Assembly: GCF_030936135.1 (NCBI RefSeq) | Contig: NC_082602.1 | Span: 620,001-684,000, forward strand | Direction: 5' to 3' | Length of the DNA: 64,000 nucleotides | Origin: Gavia stellata | Taxonomy: Eukaryota; Chordata; Aves; Gaviiformes; Gaviidae | In this document: one piece after another, positions 41,501-53,169 of the stretch | Position numbering within the stretch: position 1 is the first letter of the stretch | How the letters are laid out: each line of letters opens with the position of its first letter | Program-made: the position numbers and the translations under genes | The notes under the pieces: generated by a model | What the model was told of the DNA's origin: nothing | What the model saw: the letters and a program-made list of their open reading frames with translations, nothing else | Database searches by the model: none

Positions 41501-43814
41501 TCTAAGTTCATCCTAATCCTCTTGCAAAGAAACTAGCACTGCACGAGAGCAGCTCCTGCCCATCACGCCCTCTGCCTCCAGACTCCAGGCAGTTATGAAC
41601 ACAAGCTCTCTCTAGCACCAAGCACTTTTTCAGCCAGCACAGTGAACAACCCCACAGTATTCACTGGCTTTGTTCTTCACCCGTTTTCATCTGTCTTTAC
41701 ACCTGTGCAGGGACAAATGATTTAGGATTTGCAATACACTATTGAATCTTAGCACTTTTTCTCCGTGCCGTTTTCTAGTGTAATTAGTTACACAGGTTAC
41801 CAGGCAGGCTATCTAACCAAGACAGACGTACGCTGCCACCAACTAAGATAAACGACCATTCCTACAGGAAACCATGTTAAGGAAAACTTTGGCGCGACTT
41901 CAGGTTTGGTGAACTTTATCTCAAGTCTGTAATTTTTAGAATAATGTAGAGAAGTCTTTTTACCATTCTCCTAGAAAAAGCCATCCTTAATTATAGGCGA
42001 TAAGCTTTGAAAAATCAGGGTGTCATTATTTACTAGTTGTGAAATGTGTTGGGTGCTTTATCCAAACACATCAATTTTCTATGTGATAAGTAGCGTCTTC
42101 GAAAACGCATATTGCATACAAGGAAATACCAGAAAATAACATTTCTTTTCTTTTCAGCTGTTTCCTCCAAGTCACTAAGAAAATGCCCAAGCCCACGCTG
42201 CTGACTGTGTGCCAGGAGTCCCTTGGCAAAACAACAGCTAGTGGTACCTCCTCCCATGAACCTCAAACATCAACTGAATCACTAGAACTAAGGAGGAACA
42301 GTCGAAAAGCAATGAGAACAAGCACATCTTCAGCACTTGCAACCCAATGGATCTGACCAAACAACCGTGTCGCTCCTGGCAGCTGTCACGAGGGAGAAGA
42401 GACATACTAAACGTCTTATTTTGTAGCGTCTGGGCCCAGCAGAACCGACGTTCTACCAGGACGTTTCATAAAGGGCCGTGGGTACGACTCGACACACGAT
42501 TGTCCGTTAGCTCACCTCACGTCCAGCCGGAAGGCAGACGAGACTAGCAGTTTGGTGGTTCACATCAGCTCAGTTCCCTAAACAGGGCACGCTTGGGTGG
42601 TGGAGGGCCCTGCATTTATAAGTCTCGGATGGCATTAGACTGAGCACATACCTCCTCAATGTGTGCTTCAGTGATCCGTTCTCCCTACCTCCCAGTCCAC
42701 CTTTAAAAAGCTGTAAGAAGTTAAAAGAATACAGTGCACTGAACCAAAGCAACGACTATAAGGCATGTCCTGCTTGCTGAAAAGAAACCAAGAGACTTAA
42801 CTGAACCGCAGCTTTCCTGCTCCCAGAGTTCAGTTCTATTCAGGCTTCAGCAGAGCACCTCACCTGGAGTTAACTCTGTTCACCCAGCCACTCAACCCCT
42901 GTTGTCAGTATAAAACGGGAGATGGAGAAAGAAGAGAATTTTGGTTATTTGTTCACCCTGCTTTGTTGCGATAATGTGACCTATACTGCTTCTCATGTCT
43001 TTCCACCCGGGTTTCCACAGGCATCTGCGGAGTTGTTGGCTCAGACCTCAGCCCATCTCCGTCCGAGGCAATGGGAAGTAGTGCAGACCACAGTGGACAC
43101 TTGAATCCTCCTCCTACGCGAAGGCCACCCTCTGCTTAGCTTTTATGAAGCATCTACATCTATTTAGCCACCCACCCATTACGCTTCCCTGACTTGAAGG
43201 AAAACCTTCTTTCCCACCACTCTCCGGTAACCTCTCACCCCACCATCATGCACAGCCACTGGTCTCCCACAGCAAGCCAGCTGAGGTCTTTTTGTGCTGG
43301 CCTCGAGCTACTGTTTTACATCGTCGTCAGAGAAAACTGAGTTTGGGGCACTGGGGGCACCTGGCAGCAAACAGGTAACAGGGTCAGTCAGATTGAACTG
43401 CTTGGGAAGAACCTCAGGATGTAAAGAAAAGCCTCTTTCTCAAAATGGCGTAACAGCCCTTTAACTTTCAGCAGGATCAAATTCAGTTGACACTCGTGCT
43501 ACAGCAAACTAAGTGGCCCCAATAACCATGATACAGTTAAAAACAACCTGAAAGCTCTCCATTGTCATATGGGATGGAAACAGTTTCTCGCTTACCATAA
43601 AAAGCTGTCTCCTCTTGTTTAGTTTTCTGATCTGAAGGCTGCATGTGAGAGACTAAGAAGTAGGTCACATGAGCCTCTGCTGCAGTTAATTTCGTCTTGC
43701 CTCATTCAGCTGGAAGCCTGCGGCTCAAAGCACCACCTCCAGATTTGGCTTTTACACCCATCTCGAGCCCCATGCCGAAAGCTGGTTTGAATCAGCAGAC
43801 GCAGCACCTTCCGG

Positions 43815-43834
43815 AAAAAAAAAAAAAAAAAAAA
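43815..43834. repeat. Poly(A) tract, 20 bp
   Basis: An uninterrupted A20 run on the + strand. Confidence 0.95.
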
Positions 43835-44649
43835 GAACAAACACACAAACTAAAAAGGACTTTAACTTATCAAGAACCCATTTGATTTACCACCTCTTTC
43901 CTGTCTGACCAGGGACATAGGGCACACGGGTGCAGGACAGTCAGGCTATGTCACGCTGGGAGTGGCGCTCACTACCAATTTTGCAAGGTGAGGTTTTACA
44001 AGCAGAAAGCAAGGAGATGGAGAAAGGGGAGATCTGCTGCAGGGCAACACAGGAGTATCCATCTCACCTCACCTCAGCCCCAGAAGAAGAAAGGCAAAGG
44101 GGGAACCTTCTGATATTAGCTGTGGAGGTGCCGGATAATCAATCCCTGGGGAGCTTAGCTGTAAACCCAAACGCCCAGGCTGGTGGATTTAGGGCAGAGC
44201 CTGCATTCCCTACAGAGGAAAGACATGCCATTCTTTGCCACACAAAGGCCTATGAGGGCTGAACAACCACCCTATAATTCTGGGTTATGTGAAATGAAAT
44301 CTGAACCCCAAAGGCTCTCCTGCAAAGCCAAGCCACAGCAGGACTTTGCATATGCTTCATGCTTGAGAGGGCTGGAAGCACAAGGCCCCAGGCACTGGAT
44401 TTTGTACAGCAGTACTGGATCATAAGAGCGGCAGACATGCAGACAAATAGAGAAATGCAGAATATAATTAGTAACAATCTTTATAATAGAAACAAATTTG
44501 TTGTATGCAAATCCATGCACAAGAAATGACCTGTGACACCTGGTGAAAATGTTCTGTAGCAGAAGACGGGAACCAGAGCACAAAACCTTCACAGTGCCAC
44601 AGAAATCAGCCCTCAACCAACCAAATAAATATAAAGACCTCACTTGCAT

Positions 44650-45040
44650 AATGATTAACCTTCTGAAGAGGGAAGGTAGGGGAAATCTCACTGCCAGCAA
44701 GTAAGCCAGTTGTAAGACCTCATCTGGAAAACTGAGTACAATTGTGGTCATTTATTTTCGAAAGAACTGAAGTGAAACAAGAACCAGTACACAGGAGAAA
44801 TAAGTCAGGTGAGGAGGAGAGTCAGGAGGAGAGATTAAGAGGGATCGACTTATCGGATCTGGCAAAGCAAACACTGAAATGAAATGCAAGTGGCATCTCC
44901 AAAGGTACCAGGCAGGTCAATGTGCATATGTTGGAAGACAGAATTGGGACACAAAGGCCAAGTATGAAGTGATAGGCTGGAAACCAGAAGACAGGTTTTC
45001 AAATCTCTCTTTTGGCAGATATTCCAGGAACTAGCAGCTT
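44650..45040 (+). mobile_element. CR1-type LINE fragment, sense strand +
   Basis: From 44,708 the + strand translates as VVRPHLEN*VQLWS, matching the C-terminal end of CR1 ORF2 (typically RPHLEYCVQFWS). Further on, gaggagagattaagagg and atctggcaaagc match the stretch that follows in CR1/L3 consensus elements. The internal stop shows it is dead. Outer borders are approximate. Confidence 0.75.
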
Positions 45041-45050
45041 AGGGTTTCAG

Positions 45051-45067
45051 TTTTTTTTTTTTTTTTT
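45051..45067. repeat. Poly(T) tract, 17 bp
   Basis: An uninterrupted T17 run just after the first CR1 fragment. Confidence 0.95.
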
Positions 45068-45679
45068 AAATCAATAGGTGGATACGGTTGTGAAAGAGAT
45101 TCTGTAAACGGTGGCTGTGGAGGACATGTGACAGCTTACGGTATCTCTTCCCCTGCAACGTCAGGACAATTGCAGGGTGTCCCTTAGAACATCATGTTGT
45201 CCATCTGACTAAGAGTCATCATTCGTTTCTGTAAGCTGAGCATTAAATAAAATGCACCTAATTAAAAGCATTAAAATAAATAAGCACAACAGAGTGGTCA
45301 GAAAGGATTAAGAACCATTTCCCTGTGCTTTGGCCAGAACTATGTGGCCAAACTATCTTCTCTGGAAGAGACGACAGTGATTACAGATACGCTGCTTGAC
45401 TTTTAATTTCCAGAAAAATACCAGAACAATGATCAAACTCTTTGTAGGCATGAAGAAGCCAGCACTGAGATGAGTAATAGCTTGCAACAGCTGCCAATCA
45501 CACTGCAAACACGTCAGTTTTGCTCTACAGCAAAAACAAAACCTGGGTATGCCAGGCTACGACGAGGGCTAGAAAAGCCTTGGGCTGCTGTTTCAGATGA
45601 CACGGCTAGTGACGCTTACACCCACAAAAAGGCAAAGAAAGCACAGATACAGAACTTGAAAAACCAGACCTAGAGGATA

Positions 45680-46620
45680 GTTCACCCTCCAGCTGGACAA
45701 AGGTATCCAGCAGAGTCCCACCAGGGTCAGATCAGAGTGCAGCACTGTTCAATATACAGGGAACGAGGAGAAAAAAATAAAGCAGTGCTTACTGAATTTG
45801 CAGCTGGCAACACGTAACAGATGTGCTGAACAATAGACGAGAATAACTAATGCCCTCGACAAAGCATCAGCAGAATAGAGGATGCCACAGAGGGCAGGGG
45901 GATGGAGCAGAGGACCTCTCAAAAACTCCTTTCTACCTTATTTTCCTATAATGCAATGCTTTGAAGCTGTGCAACTGATTGTTTAAAAATATTCCCTCTA
46001 CCATTCACCTCTTGTAAATTTATTCTAATGAACCAATTATTCATGAAAAATTACCATAATTAAAAATACAGGATATTGTAAATTCATAAACATTAGAATA
46101 CAAAATTTTTACAGGTATTTTTACATAACCAAAATACTCAGAGCAGTAAATAGCCTCTAATAGCAAGAAGAAGGAATATATTATATGTGGAAGACTGTGT
46201 TCTTTGAGAAACAACCGTAGAACATTGGTTGCTGATACTTTTACATACTGTCAGGAGTGAGACGAAGGTACGAGCGAAGAGCTCCACACACATTGGCCTG
46301 ATGCTCACCACCTATCAAGGAAAGAAACAGGATGCTATTTGGTGTGGGGGGGAGTGTGAAATAAAAATCTAGAAAACTTAACAAGAATCATCATTTCACC
46401 CCTTTTCAAGTCAATGGTGCACCATCACTTGAATACTGTGTGCAAGTCTGGTCCAGTAAATATATTTATAGGCACGAGGTAAAACCAAGCCAAGAATAGA
46501 AGTAGCAACGATAACAATTAGAAGAACAGAATGATTTCAGCACAAGGAACAAATAAGCAAGATGGGCCTCTCCCATCTGGGGAAAAGAAAATACAAGCCG
46601 TAAGTAGTACAGGCAGGATG
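45680..46620 (+). mobile_element. Second CR1-type LINE remnant, sense strand +, with degraded reverse transcriptase
   Basis: At about 45,697-45,758 the + strand reads TKVSSRVPPGSDQSAALFNI, matching the CR1 RT block (V)TSGVPQGSVLGPALFNI. At about 45,785-45,815 it reads AVLTEFAAGNT in place of the catalytic (K)FADDTKL, so the active aspartates are lost. At 46,422-46,466 it reads PSLEYCVQVWSSKYI, the end of the same ORF2. An AT-rich block at 45,930-46,260 interrupts the match and may be an insertion or decayed sequence. Confidence 0.75.
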
Positions 46621-46769
46621 AAAACAGATCAAGTGTTTAACTCCCCTCCCAATAAAAATGCTCCAAGGAATCAGACGAACTGCTGATGTTCAGGAAAATG
46701 CAACACTGAAACAAGATCTATATCACGCAAAATGACTGAACTGCTCCAGAACACACGTCAAGCTTTAGT

Positions 46770-46860
46770 ATTTGCATATGGTAACTAACTCTGCTAATGA
46801 GTATGTCAGAAAGCTATCACTGTTTTTAAAATCACGGCTCCTAGAAACGTGACTGAATTT
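46770..46860 (+). repeat. Unclassified dispersed repeat, copy A
   Basis: About 90 bp that aligns by eye with 49126-49214. The best part is agctatcactgtttttaaaa followed by a ggctcctagaaac-like stretch. The family is unknown to me. Confidence 0.55.
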
Positions 46861-49553
46861 CCAGTCTAGCAGGTAGCAGGCTCAAATGAAATGAAAGGAG
46901 CGGGACCTTCACAAAGCCTACAGCCGAGCTCTAGCATCCACCACATCCCATTGCAAGGCAATTCTAAGGCTTTGGGTTCAGAAAGCAACAGGAGAGTCAT
47001 GTAGAAGAGAATTTGATTAAGAGCTGTATATAAAGCTAAACACAAACCCACTTAACTCAGAAAAACCCTGTAGCCAAAAATGGCTGGTAATCAGGAGCAT
47101 ACGGGGAACTATTTGCTCTATCCCTACGCATTTGCTTAGGCACCACATCCTACTAAAAGCCAGAAGCCACCAGGCTAAAGGACCTTCAGCCTGATCCAAC
47201 CTGGTTCCTCTTTCTGGGGTGCATACTTTGCTTCCCAGGATCAGCTGGGCACCTTCTGTTTCTGCAAGAGGTTCAGGATTTGTTATCACATCCAGTGGAG
47301 AGTTTGGGAGCTACAAGTCACTAGTGTGGAAAAGTCTGCAGAGCTTTTCTGACCCCTAAACAATAATAATAACAATAATCAGTAATTCAGCTAGCTCCTT
47401 CCATCCTAGTCCTTCAACAATCATCCCTTCCCTGTTAATTAAGCACAGTAAGAGGTGTGCTCAAACCTTTCAACAGACTATCAGAAAAACAGTGCTTGCT
47501 TTAAACCCTTTTTGAAAGGAATTGTTTTAAAAAAAAATCCACCACCATAAAGACCCCATGCTGTCAGCCTGAACCTCCCTGCCTCCTCTGTCTTGATTTT
47601 AAGTAAAAGTATCCCTTTAAAGTATTGAACTAAGTTGGAAAAGAAGCTGTAAAAGCAGGCTAATCTATATATAGCATTCATTTTTCACTTCTGGAAGCAA
47701 ACAAAGGAGGGGAGAAAAGCCATACGGCCTTTACAAACATCTACCTGTATCAGATCTGGAAGCAGAACCTAGCTCTGGCCTGGCATATATTTCATGGTCA
47801 ATGAAAACCCTCTTCAAAAATTTTACCAACAGCAGAAACAAAGTGATTTAGAAATAGTTTTCTACTTATTGAATCACAAATCCTGAGAAATCAGGCAGAA
47901 AAAACAGCAGTCAAAAGCTGAACTGGATACACGGGAGTTGATGATGATGAATTTGAAGGCAGCAGCATATCAAAGACAAAATGCACCCACACACCCATCA
48001 GTCAAAGCAACACAAAAAACAGATGGGATCTGTAAAACAAAGAAATCCACTCCACCAGGCACAAAAGTAAAGCGTGGCCTCACCATCACATGACGACACG
48101 GGCGACGAAAGCGCTGCTGGCCTCAAGACAACAGATTCATAGGAGGAGGAAGAGTGGGGAAAAAAATCTCCGCAGAAATCTTCAAGTTATGAGCTCCCCC
48201 TGGCTCCCCCGCTCCTGGCGCCAGGCTTTGGCCGGCTTACCAAGGTATACTGTTTGCATTTGTATATAATTCTTCTTCCGATGGTCCGTAACTGACTACC
48301 CTTCGAAGACCGTGGAGGACACAAGACATCTTCAGTCTAGTTCAGTAAGGTCGGTCCTTAGGATGGCCAGGTTTGAAATGACTCTGACAATCAGGAGAAA
48401 TAGTCTATAACTTAAAGCCCAAGAAAGCAAGAATTTAACAACTCAAAGCTAAACCATTTTTTCTGCCGTACCAGCAGCTGCAAACTAACATCTGATAATA
48501 CTAACTTCCTTTTCAAGTTAGACAACTGACCATTTAATATATACATCTAAAAAAAAGGGGGAGTGGGAGGGGTGGTGGTGATCTTGTTCGTCCCCTAGAA
48601 GGTTATACGCAGTTTTGGTATCTTAATTTTAGAGACATTTCGCTCCTTTTCCTATGACCATACAGTTTAGGGTTTTTTTGATGGTTTCTTTTAAACAAAA
48701 CAGTATCAATTGTTTTCTATTTCAAACCATCTTACAGACTAATACTTCTGAAAATGAAGAACCAGCCCTTGAACAAGATGATGCCATTCCAGTCACAGCA
48801 CACTTTCAAAAGCACTGCATCCTCAGCACATGAACATGTTGCAGGCAAAGCTTAATTTTTATGTACAGGTAATCAGAGAATTAACAAACTAAGTAGCTAA
48901 TGGATACTCAATAACGAGGATCTATTGCTAAATACCTACAAGAAATGACAGGTTAGAAAGTATTGCGTGATGTATGTTTCTAATTTTTTTATCAAATCAA
49001 CAGTGTCAATCTCTTACTGAGAGAGTGATAATGTTTAGAAAAATAATACTGCAGCAGATTCTGGACTGCACCAAAACATGTGCATAACCCTCACTCCACT
49101 TCAAAATGCAGGACATTTCCAGACAATTTGCACACTATAGTAATATCTGCAAAAACCCTGCCGGGAAACTATCGCTGTTTTTAAAACCCAGGCTCCCAGA
49201 AACAAGAATAAATTTTCACTCACCTCAAAATGTGAGAGTAAAAACTTAATTAAGGCATTTTATGTTAATCACCAGGCAATTTGACGACTTAAAATAATCA
49301 GAGACACCAATGCAAGTAATAGCAACCTACCAAATGTATTTTGAAGCAGAACACAGCCATGATACTAAAGACTGTGTCGTTATTAATGCTCATAAAACAG
49401 AGATGAGGAAAGTGTGCAGTTTTATTTCACAGCACTAAAAATCCAAAACAAGTTCTCACGATTCATCCAGTTAGTACCATATTATTACAAATTCGCATTG
49501 CGTCCAGCGATTTGACAGCTCAATGCTAACCAGAATTACAGCAGCAGTACTTA
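46861..49553. other. Intergenic DNA, no gene recognised
   Basis: Mostly AT-rich sequence. It contains repeat copy B but no coding exon or other element I can name. Confidence 0.5.
49126..49214 (+). repeat. Unclassified dispersed repeat, copy B
   Basis: Partner of 46770-46860 in the same orientation. Both run from an atttgca start through (c/t)tatc(a/g)ctgtttttaaaa to (c)agaaac near the end. The identity is roughly three quarters in the core and lower at the left. Confidence 0.55.
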
Positions 49554-49844
49554 CTAGGAGGAAAAAAATAATGTGCCAGAATGATTAGTTAAGCTTTTGA
49601 CATTTAACAAAATAAAATACATTTCAAACATATTTAAGGCCAGCACCCAAGAACACTGTCGGTATTTTTCATCAATGAAAGCTTCCAGTTTGACAAAGGT
49701 TGCAAACAAAGTCCTCAACGGATGACTGAGATGAGGCGTTTTGTCCAGAGCCGCACGAAGAAAGGAAGCATTATTTTTCTTGAAGGACTTCTTCAGGATG
49801 TGGTAATCTCCGATGTCATGAGATATGGCATCCTGTTCAAACAC
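49554..49844 (-). other. Unidentified coding-like ORF
   Basis: A minus-strand frame of 96 codons. Its first two thirds (49,844 to about 49,650) read like protein, for example DIGDYHILKKSFKKNNASF and FVKLEAFIDEKYRQC. That part has six CpGs in about 180 bp and balanced third positions within AT-rich surroundings. A possible acceptor is gtgagcag at 49,851, with a weak pyrimidine tract. A possible donor, TTGG|gtgctg, follows the core. I recognise no family. ORFs of this size also arise by chance in a window this long, so it may be spurious. Confidence 0.25.
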
Positions 49845-51779
49845 TGCTCACTGGGCTACTGCCCAACTTTATGGAAATATTTTGATCCATTTTAGTTTTC
49901 CTTTTTAGTATATAAACAAATTTACTTACTATGTAAAAGGGTCATACTGAAGTCACCTCCCTAATGGTAAGAATCAGTCCCACGAACAAGTGCCTAGAAC
50001 ATTTACATGTCCAAACACTTCTATTGCTACAATCCTGCAAAGTTTCCACATTCAGCCTCTAGTGCTGCCAAAGGAGTGAGTCAGCGCACCCTTCAAATAC
50101 AGATGAGAAACCAAACAGCACATTTTCCTTTTCAGTTAGTTGCTGACAGCCACTGAAGATGTATCTGTTACGCTAGAGGTACGACGGACCCGTACCTCAA
50201 GGCAAAATAGGAAACAGCCTCTGAAGAGTCATCCTTGAAGCCCTTTGCACAGAATTTAAGCATACAATCAACTTGGTAATGCAGAAGCATATGATGCTTC
50301 ACCGTAGAAGCAATTTTTTGGATCCTCCACATCATTTGGCACATGATCAAATAAGCAGCCAAGTGCAAAGTATTCCTCCTCCATAAGGAAGAAGGATGTA
50401 CCTTTTAACAAACATGATGTCTTAATCAGTCTCACTGAACTAACAGAAATCCTCTATTCATCTCCAATAGTCCAGCTTTCATCCCTTCTATTCAAATCGT
50501 GAATCATCACAGGATGACTAACAGAAAAAAATATTTGTTCAAAGGTGGATTTTCTCACCCTTGTATCTGCTATTTACCAAACTTAACTACCTTTAAACAA
50601 AGGTTCATTTCATCGTAGCTTGCCTCAAATGTTGCAATAAAGTTTGTAACAGGCATCTGTCACAGTAATTACGATCAGTTGACTTAAGTCTCAAGGTAGG
50701 ATCATGTAAAAAGGAGACATGCAAAGCTGATACAGCAGTAACAGTCACATGCTGGGCTGACAATTATCCTGACCTATATTCCTACATTTGTTTCAGCATC
50801 GATACTCCTCCCTAACCATTTCACCAGTTTCAGAAAAAGAGCTGCAGAGCTAACACAGGCAAGCATTTCACAGGGATGAAATATCCACCAGTTTTAATCA
50901 GTATCTTCAGCAATCAGAACCTTGGTCTCCACAGAACTTGGTGCACTAATGAAACAGGGCCCTACGTCCCAACGTAGGGAAAAGCCCTAACTTGGAGCAC
51001 AACAGTAAAAAAAAGGTTTTCGATTGCTGCTTAACTTACAGATAGGGAAAACTGAAGTGCTTTTGCACAAGCTGTATTAAAAAAAAAAGTGACAGAAGCC
51101 TAAGTCCTCAAGAAAAATAAAAAAATTATACACCCAGTTTAACTCCTCAACTTGGAGCCAGTTTGGCTTTCTCTTGCCTGTTTTTGTTTTTGCAGCAGTT
51201 AAGTTCCCAGTTCTGAAGGTGAGCCTTCAAAAAGAAGTTACCCTTGCAGCAAATGAGGGTATAAATGTTTACAGTGCACCTGATACCCTGTGGTAATCGC
51301 TTATACCAACTGTTCGCCCCCTCCACAGTAAACACAGCAAACTACACCTCACTTTACAGGGGGAGCTCTGGAACACTTCTTATAGGGTGTGAGTATGCAC
51401 TTCAAGAGCTACCAGCACCATAAATCCACACCCTCATTTGCTCGGGGCAACCTGTTCACACAGCCATTCCCCTCTGGGCGATGGAGGAATTTATATCTGA
51501 CTTAATTATCCAGACATGTCTGAAATACAGTATCTTCATTTTTCTTTTTTCTGCCACACTAAAACACTTTCCAACTTTCAGTAGCAAGTGAACCTACTTT
51601 GAGTGCAGTTGCTTTAAAAGATCACTAGTACTTGTATGCAGTTAATTTCTTTAAAACCAGCTTCATTTGAAGAACAAGGTGGCATATCAGATGCATAGGG
51701 CCTATGTAAGTGACACCACGTTCGGTGCCTTAAAGCTAGCACAAGTCAAGTCTCAGCCAGATACTTTTAACAGCCCAAA
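49845..51779. other. Region downstream of MINPP1, no gene recognised
   Basis: AT-rich DNA that may include the end of the MINPP1 3' UTR. The nearest minus-strand ATTAAA is at 50898-50893, about 1.9 kb past the stop codon. A coding-like patch at 50,170-50,390 shifts frame and contains stops. A small inverted repeat, ccctacgt/acgtaggg, lies at about 50,960-50,980. Confidence 0.4.
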
Positions 51780-51875
51780 ACCCGCCTGGATTTACGGTTA
51801 GCAACAATCCCACTTCAAGCAGGAGGCTGGACTGAAGACCTCCAGAGGTCTCTTCCAACCAGAGCTGCTAGAAAA
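51780..51875 (+). mobile_element. CR1 3'-end fragment
   Basis: The segment aggctggactgaagacctc followed by cagaggtctcttccaacc matches the conserved 3' terminus of avian CR1 (GGACTAGATGACCTCCAGAGGTCCCTTCCAACC). The end is truncated and the left border is uncertain. Confidence 0.7.
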
Positions 51876-52769
51876 ACTGTCAGCACCTGAGCTGGACCAA
51901 GATGTCCATAGCTGTAGCAGAGCCTAACCTGAATGCCCTAGCCCAAACCTTTAACACAAGAAGTTGATGGTGTCAAGTGAAAGGACACACCAGATTACTT
52001 AAGAGAAAAACTGCTGCATCTCCCAGAGCACCTTAAAGGAAGAGTGGCTACTTCCCACCCCCTCACTTTTTTTTTCCCCCCACTACTTCTTTTTAAAGAT
52101 AATTTACTTACCCAGGAAGCTAACTTGCTATGTGGGATGGGTCGATGACGACTAAGAATTTTTACTCCTAGACCCTTTTCAGGCAGATAATGCACACAGG
52201 AACAATGCAACTCCTCCTACTTTAAATGCCCAAGAAAGATGTTTGCGTGGTGCTGTCCAGGCAGAAGTTGGGCAGCTGTGGAGAAGGACTATGGACCATC
52301 TGCCTCCTGGAGGCTCAGGAAAAGGAGAAAAAAAGCTCACAGGTTTGTATTCGTGCCTGCTACAGGAAAAGAGTAGCTAGCAAAACAGGCAGCGCAAAGC
52401 AATCCTGAATCAGTCCAACCACCTTCAGCTCTGGCAAAAGTTGCCCCAGCTCTTAAATCCAGCTACAGCACATTCGTAAGAGGAATGACCAATGAAATTA
52501 CTTATTCGTACGTATAAACATACAGGTACGCTTCATCTTGCATCACATATTTGTTACAAATGCTCAGAAACATCCCTGTTACAGCATTTGTTTTTGTAAT
52601 TCTGCTTATGTAATAAATAAACAGTGCATTGAGCTAACTGAGACAACCCATCACTCTGCAAGTTTAGAAAGTCAACACAGCAGCAGCAAATCATCAAAAG
52701 TGCTTGTTCACAACGCCTGTCGAACGGAACCAAGGTCAATTTGCAGAACACCCACTCCATCTCATTCCC
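51876..52769 (-). other. MINPP1: Proximal 3' UTR of MINPP1 (extent unknown)
   Basis: Sequence directly after the MINPP1 stop on the minus strand. No AATAAA occurs on that strand here; a variant AGTAAA lies near 52,105. The transcript end therefore cannot be fixed from sequence. Confidence 0.4.
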
Positions 52770-53169
52770 TCAAAGTTCATCAATAGCAGTCATATTAACT
52801 TTTGGTAATTCACATTCTTCTTTGAAGTGGCAGTTTTCCAGGATGTCCTTGTAATAGTCCTTGAGGTCCGCATAAGTAGAGATGGTTTCATTCGAGTGAT
52901 GAAACACCATCAGTTTTTCATTCAACAGCATCTGCACTTGATACTCTTCTTTAGAGGTTTTCACTTGATCACAGTGGTAAAGCACAAATACCAGGTTGGC
53001 TGCATAAGGCACAATCCGGCCACTGCGAAATTTCCGATCCGTTTGTCTGATGTAATTGTTTGCCTTGAGAGGCTCGTCATCTTTGAAGAAACCCATAAGG
53101 GCAAGCAGTGGCTGAAGTGTCTCTGCATGTCCAACTTGTACAATCAAAGGTGAAGAAACAGGTTTTGAA
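52770..53169 (-). CDS. MINPP1: MINPP1 last coding exon (multiple inositol polyphosphate phosphatase 1), partial gene
   Basis: MINPP1 is a histidine acid phosphatase of the ER lumen. It removes phosphates from InsP6, InsP5 and related compounds, and acts on 2,3-bisphosphoglycerate. This exon encodes the C-terminal 132 residues and the TGA. It starts after ttttcttttttag in phase 2 and begins (x)[18 protein letters not shown]. The HAE tripeptide is the proton-donor motif of this family; its partner RHGTRYP lies upstream, outside the window. The segments [20 protein letters not shown] and VQMLLNEK match human MINPP1 closely. The protein ends in IDEL, a KDEL-type ER retrieval signal where human has SDEL. 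Possible N-glycosylation sites are NET and NMT. The four earlier exons are not seen before 64,000. Confidence 0.95.

Larger units (their letters stand above)
34601..44649. other. Intergenic DNA upstream of PAPSS2, no gene recognised
   Basis: About 10 kb of unremarkable single-copy sequence. It holds a 17-bp tandem duplication (38541-38574), an A20 tract (43815-43834) and a T-rich pyrimidine stretch near 40,160-40,220. The AT-rich part at 36,900-37,140 carries an octamer motif (listed separately). No coding exon with a recognisable product was found. Confidence 0.6.

Noticed and set aside
46256..46317. Minus-strand segment reading like an exon (GGEHQANVCGALRSYL)
   Set aside because: It lies inside the second CR1 remnant, is only about 62 bp, and has a poor acceptor. 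Chance is more likely.
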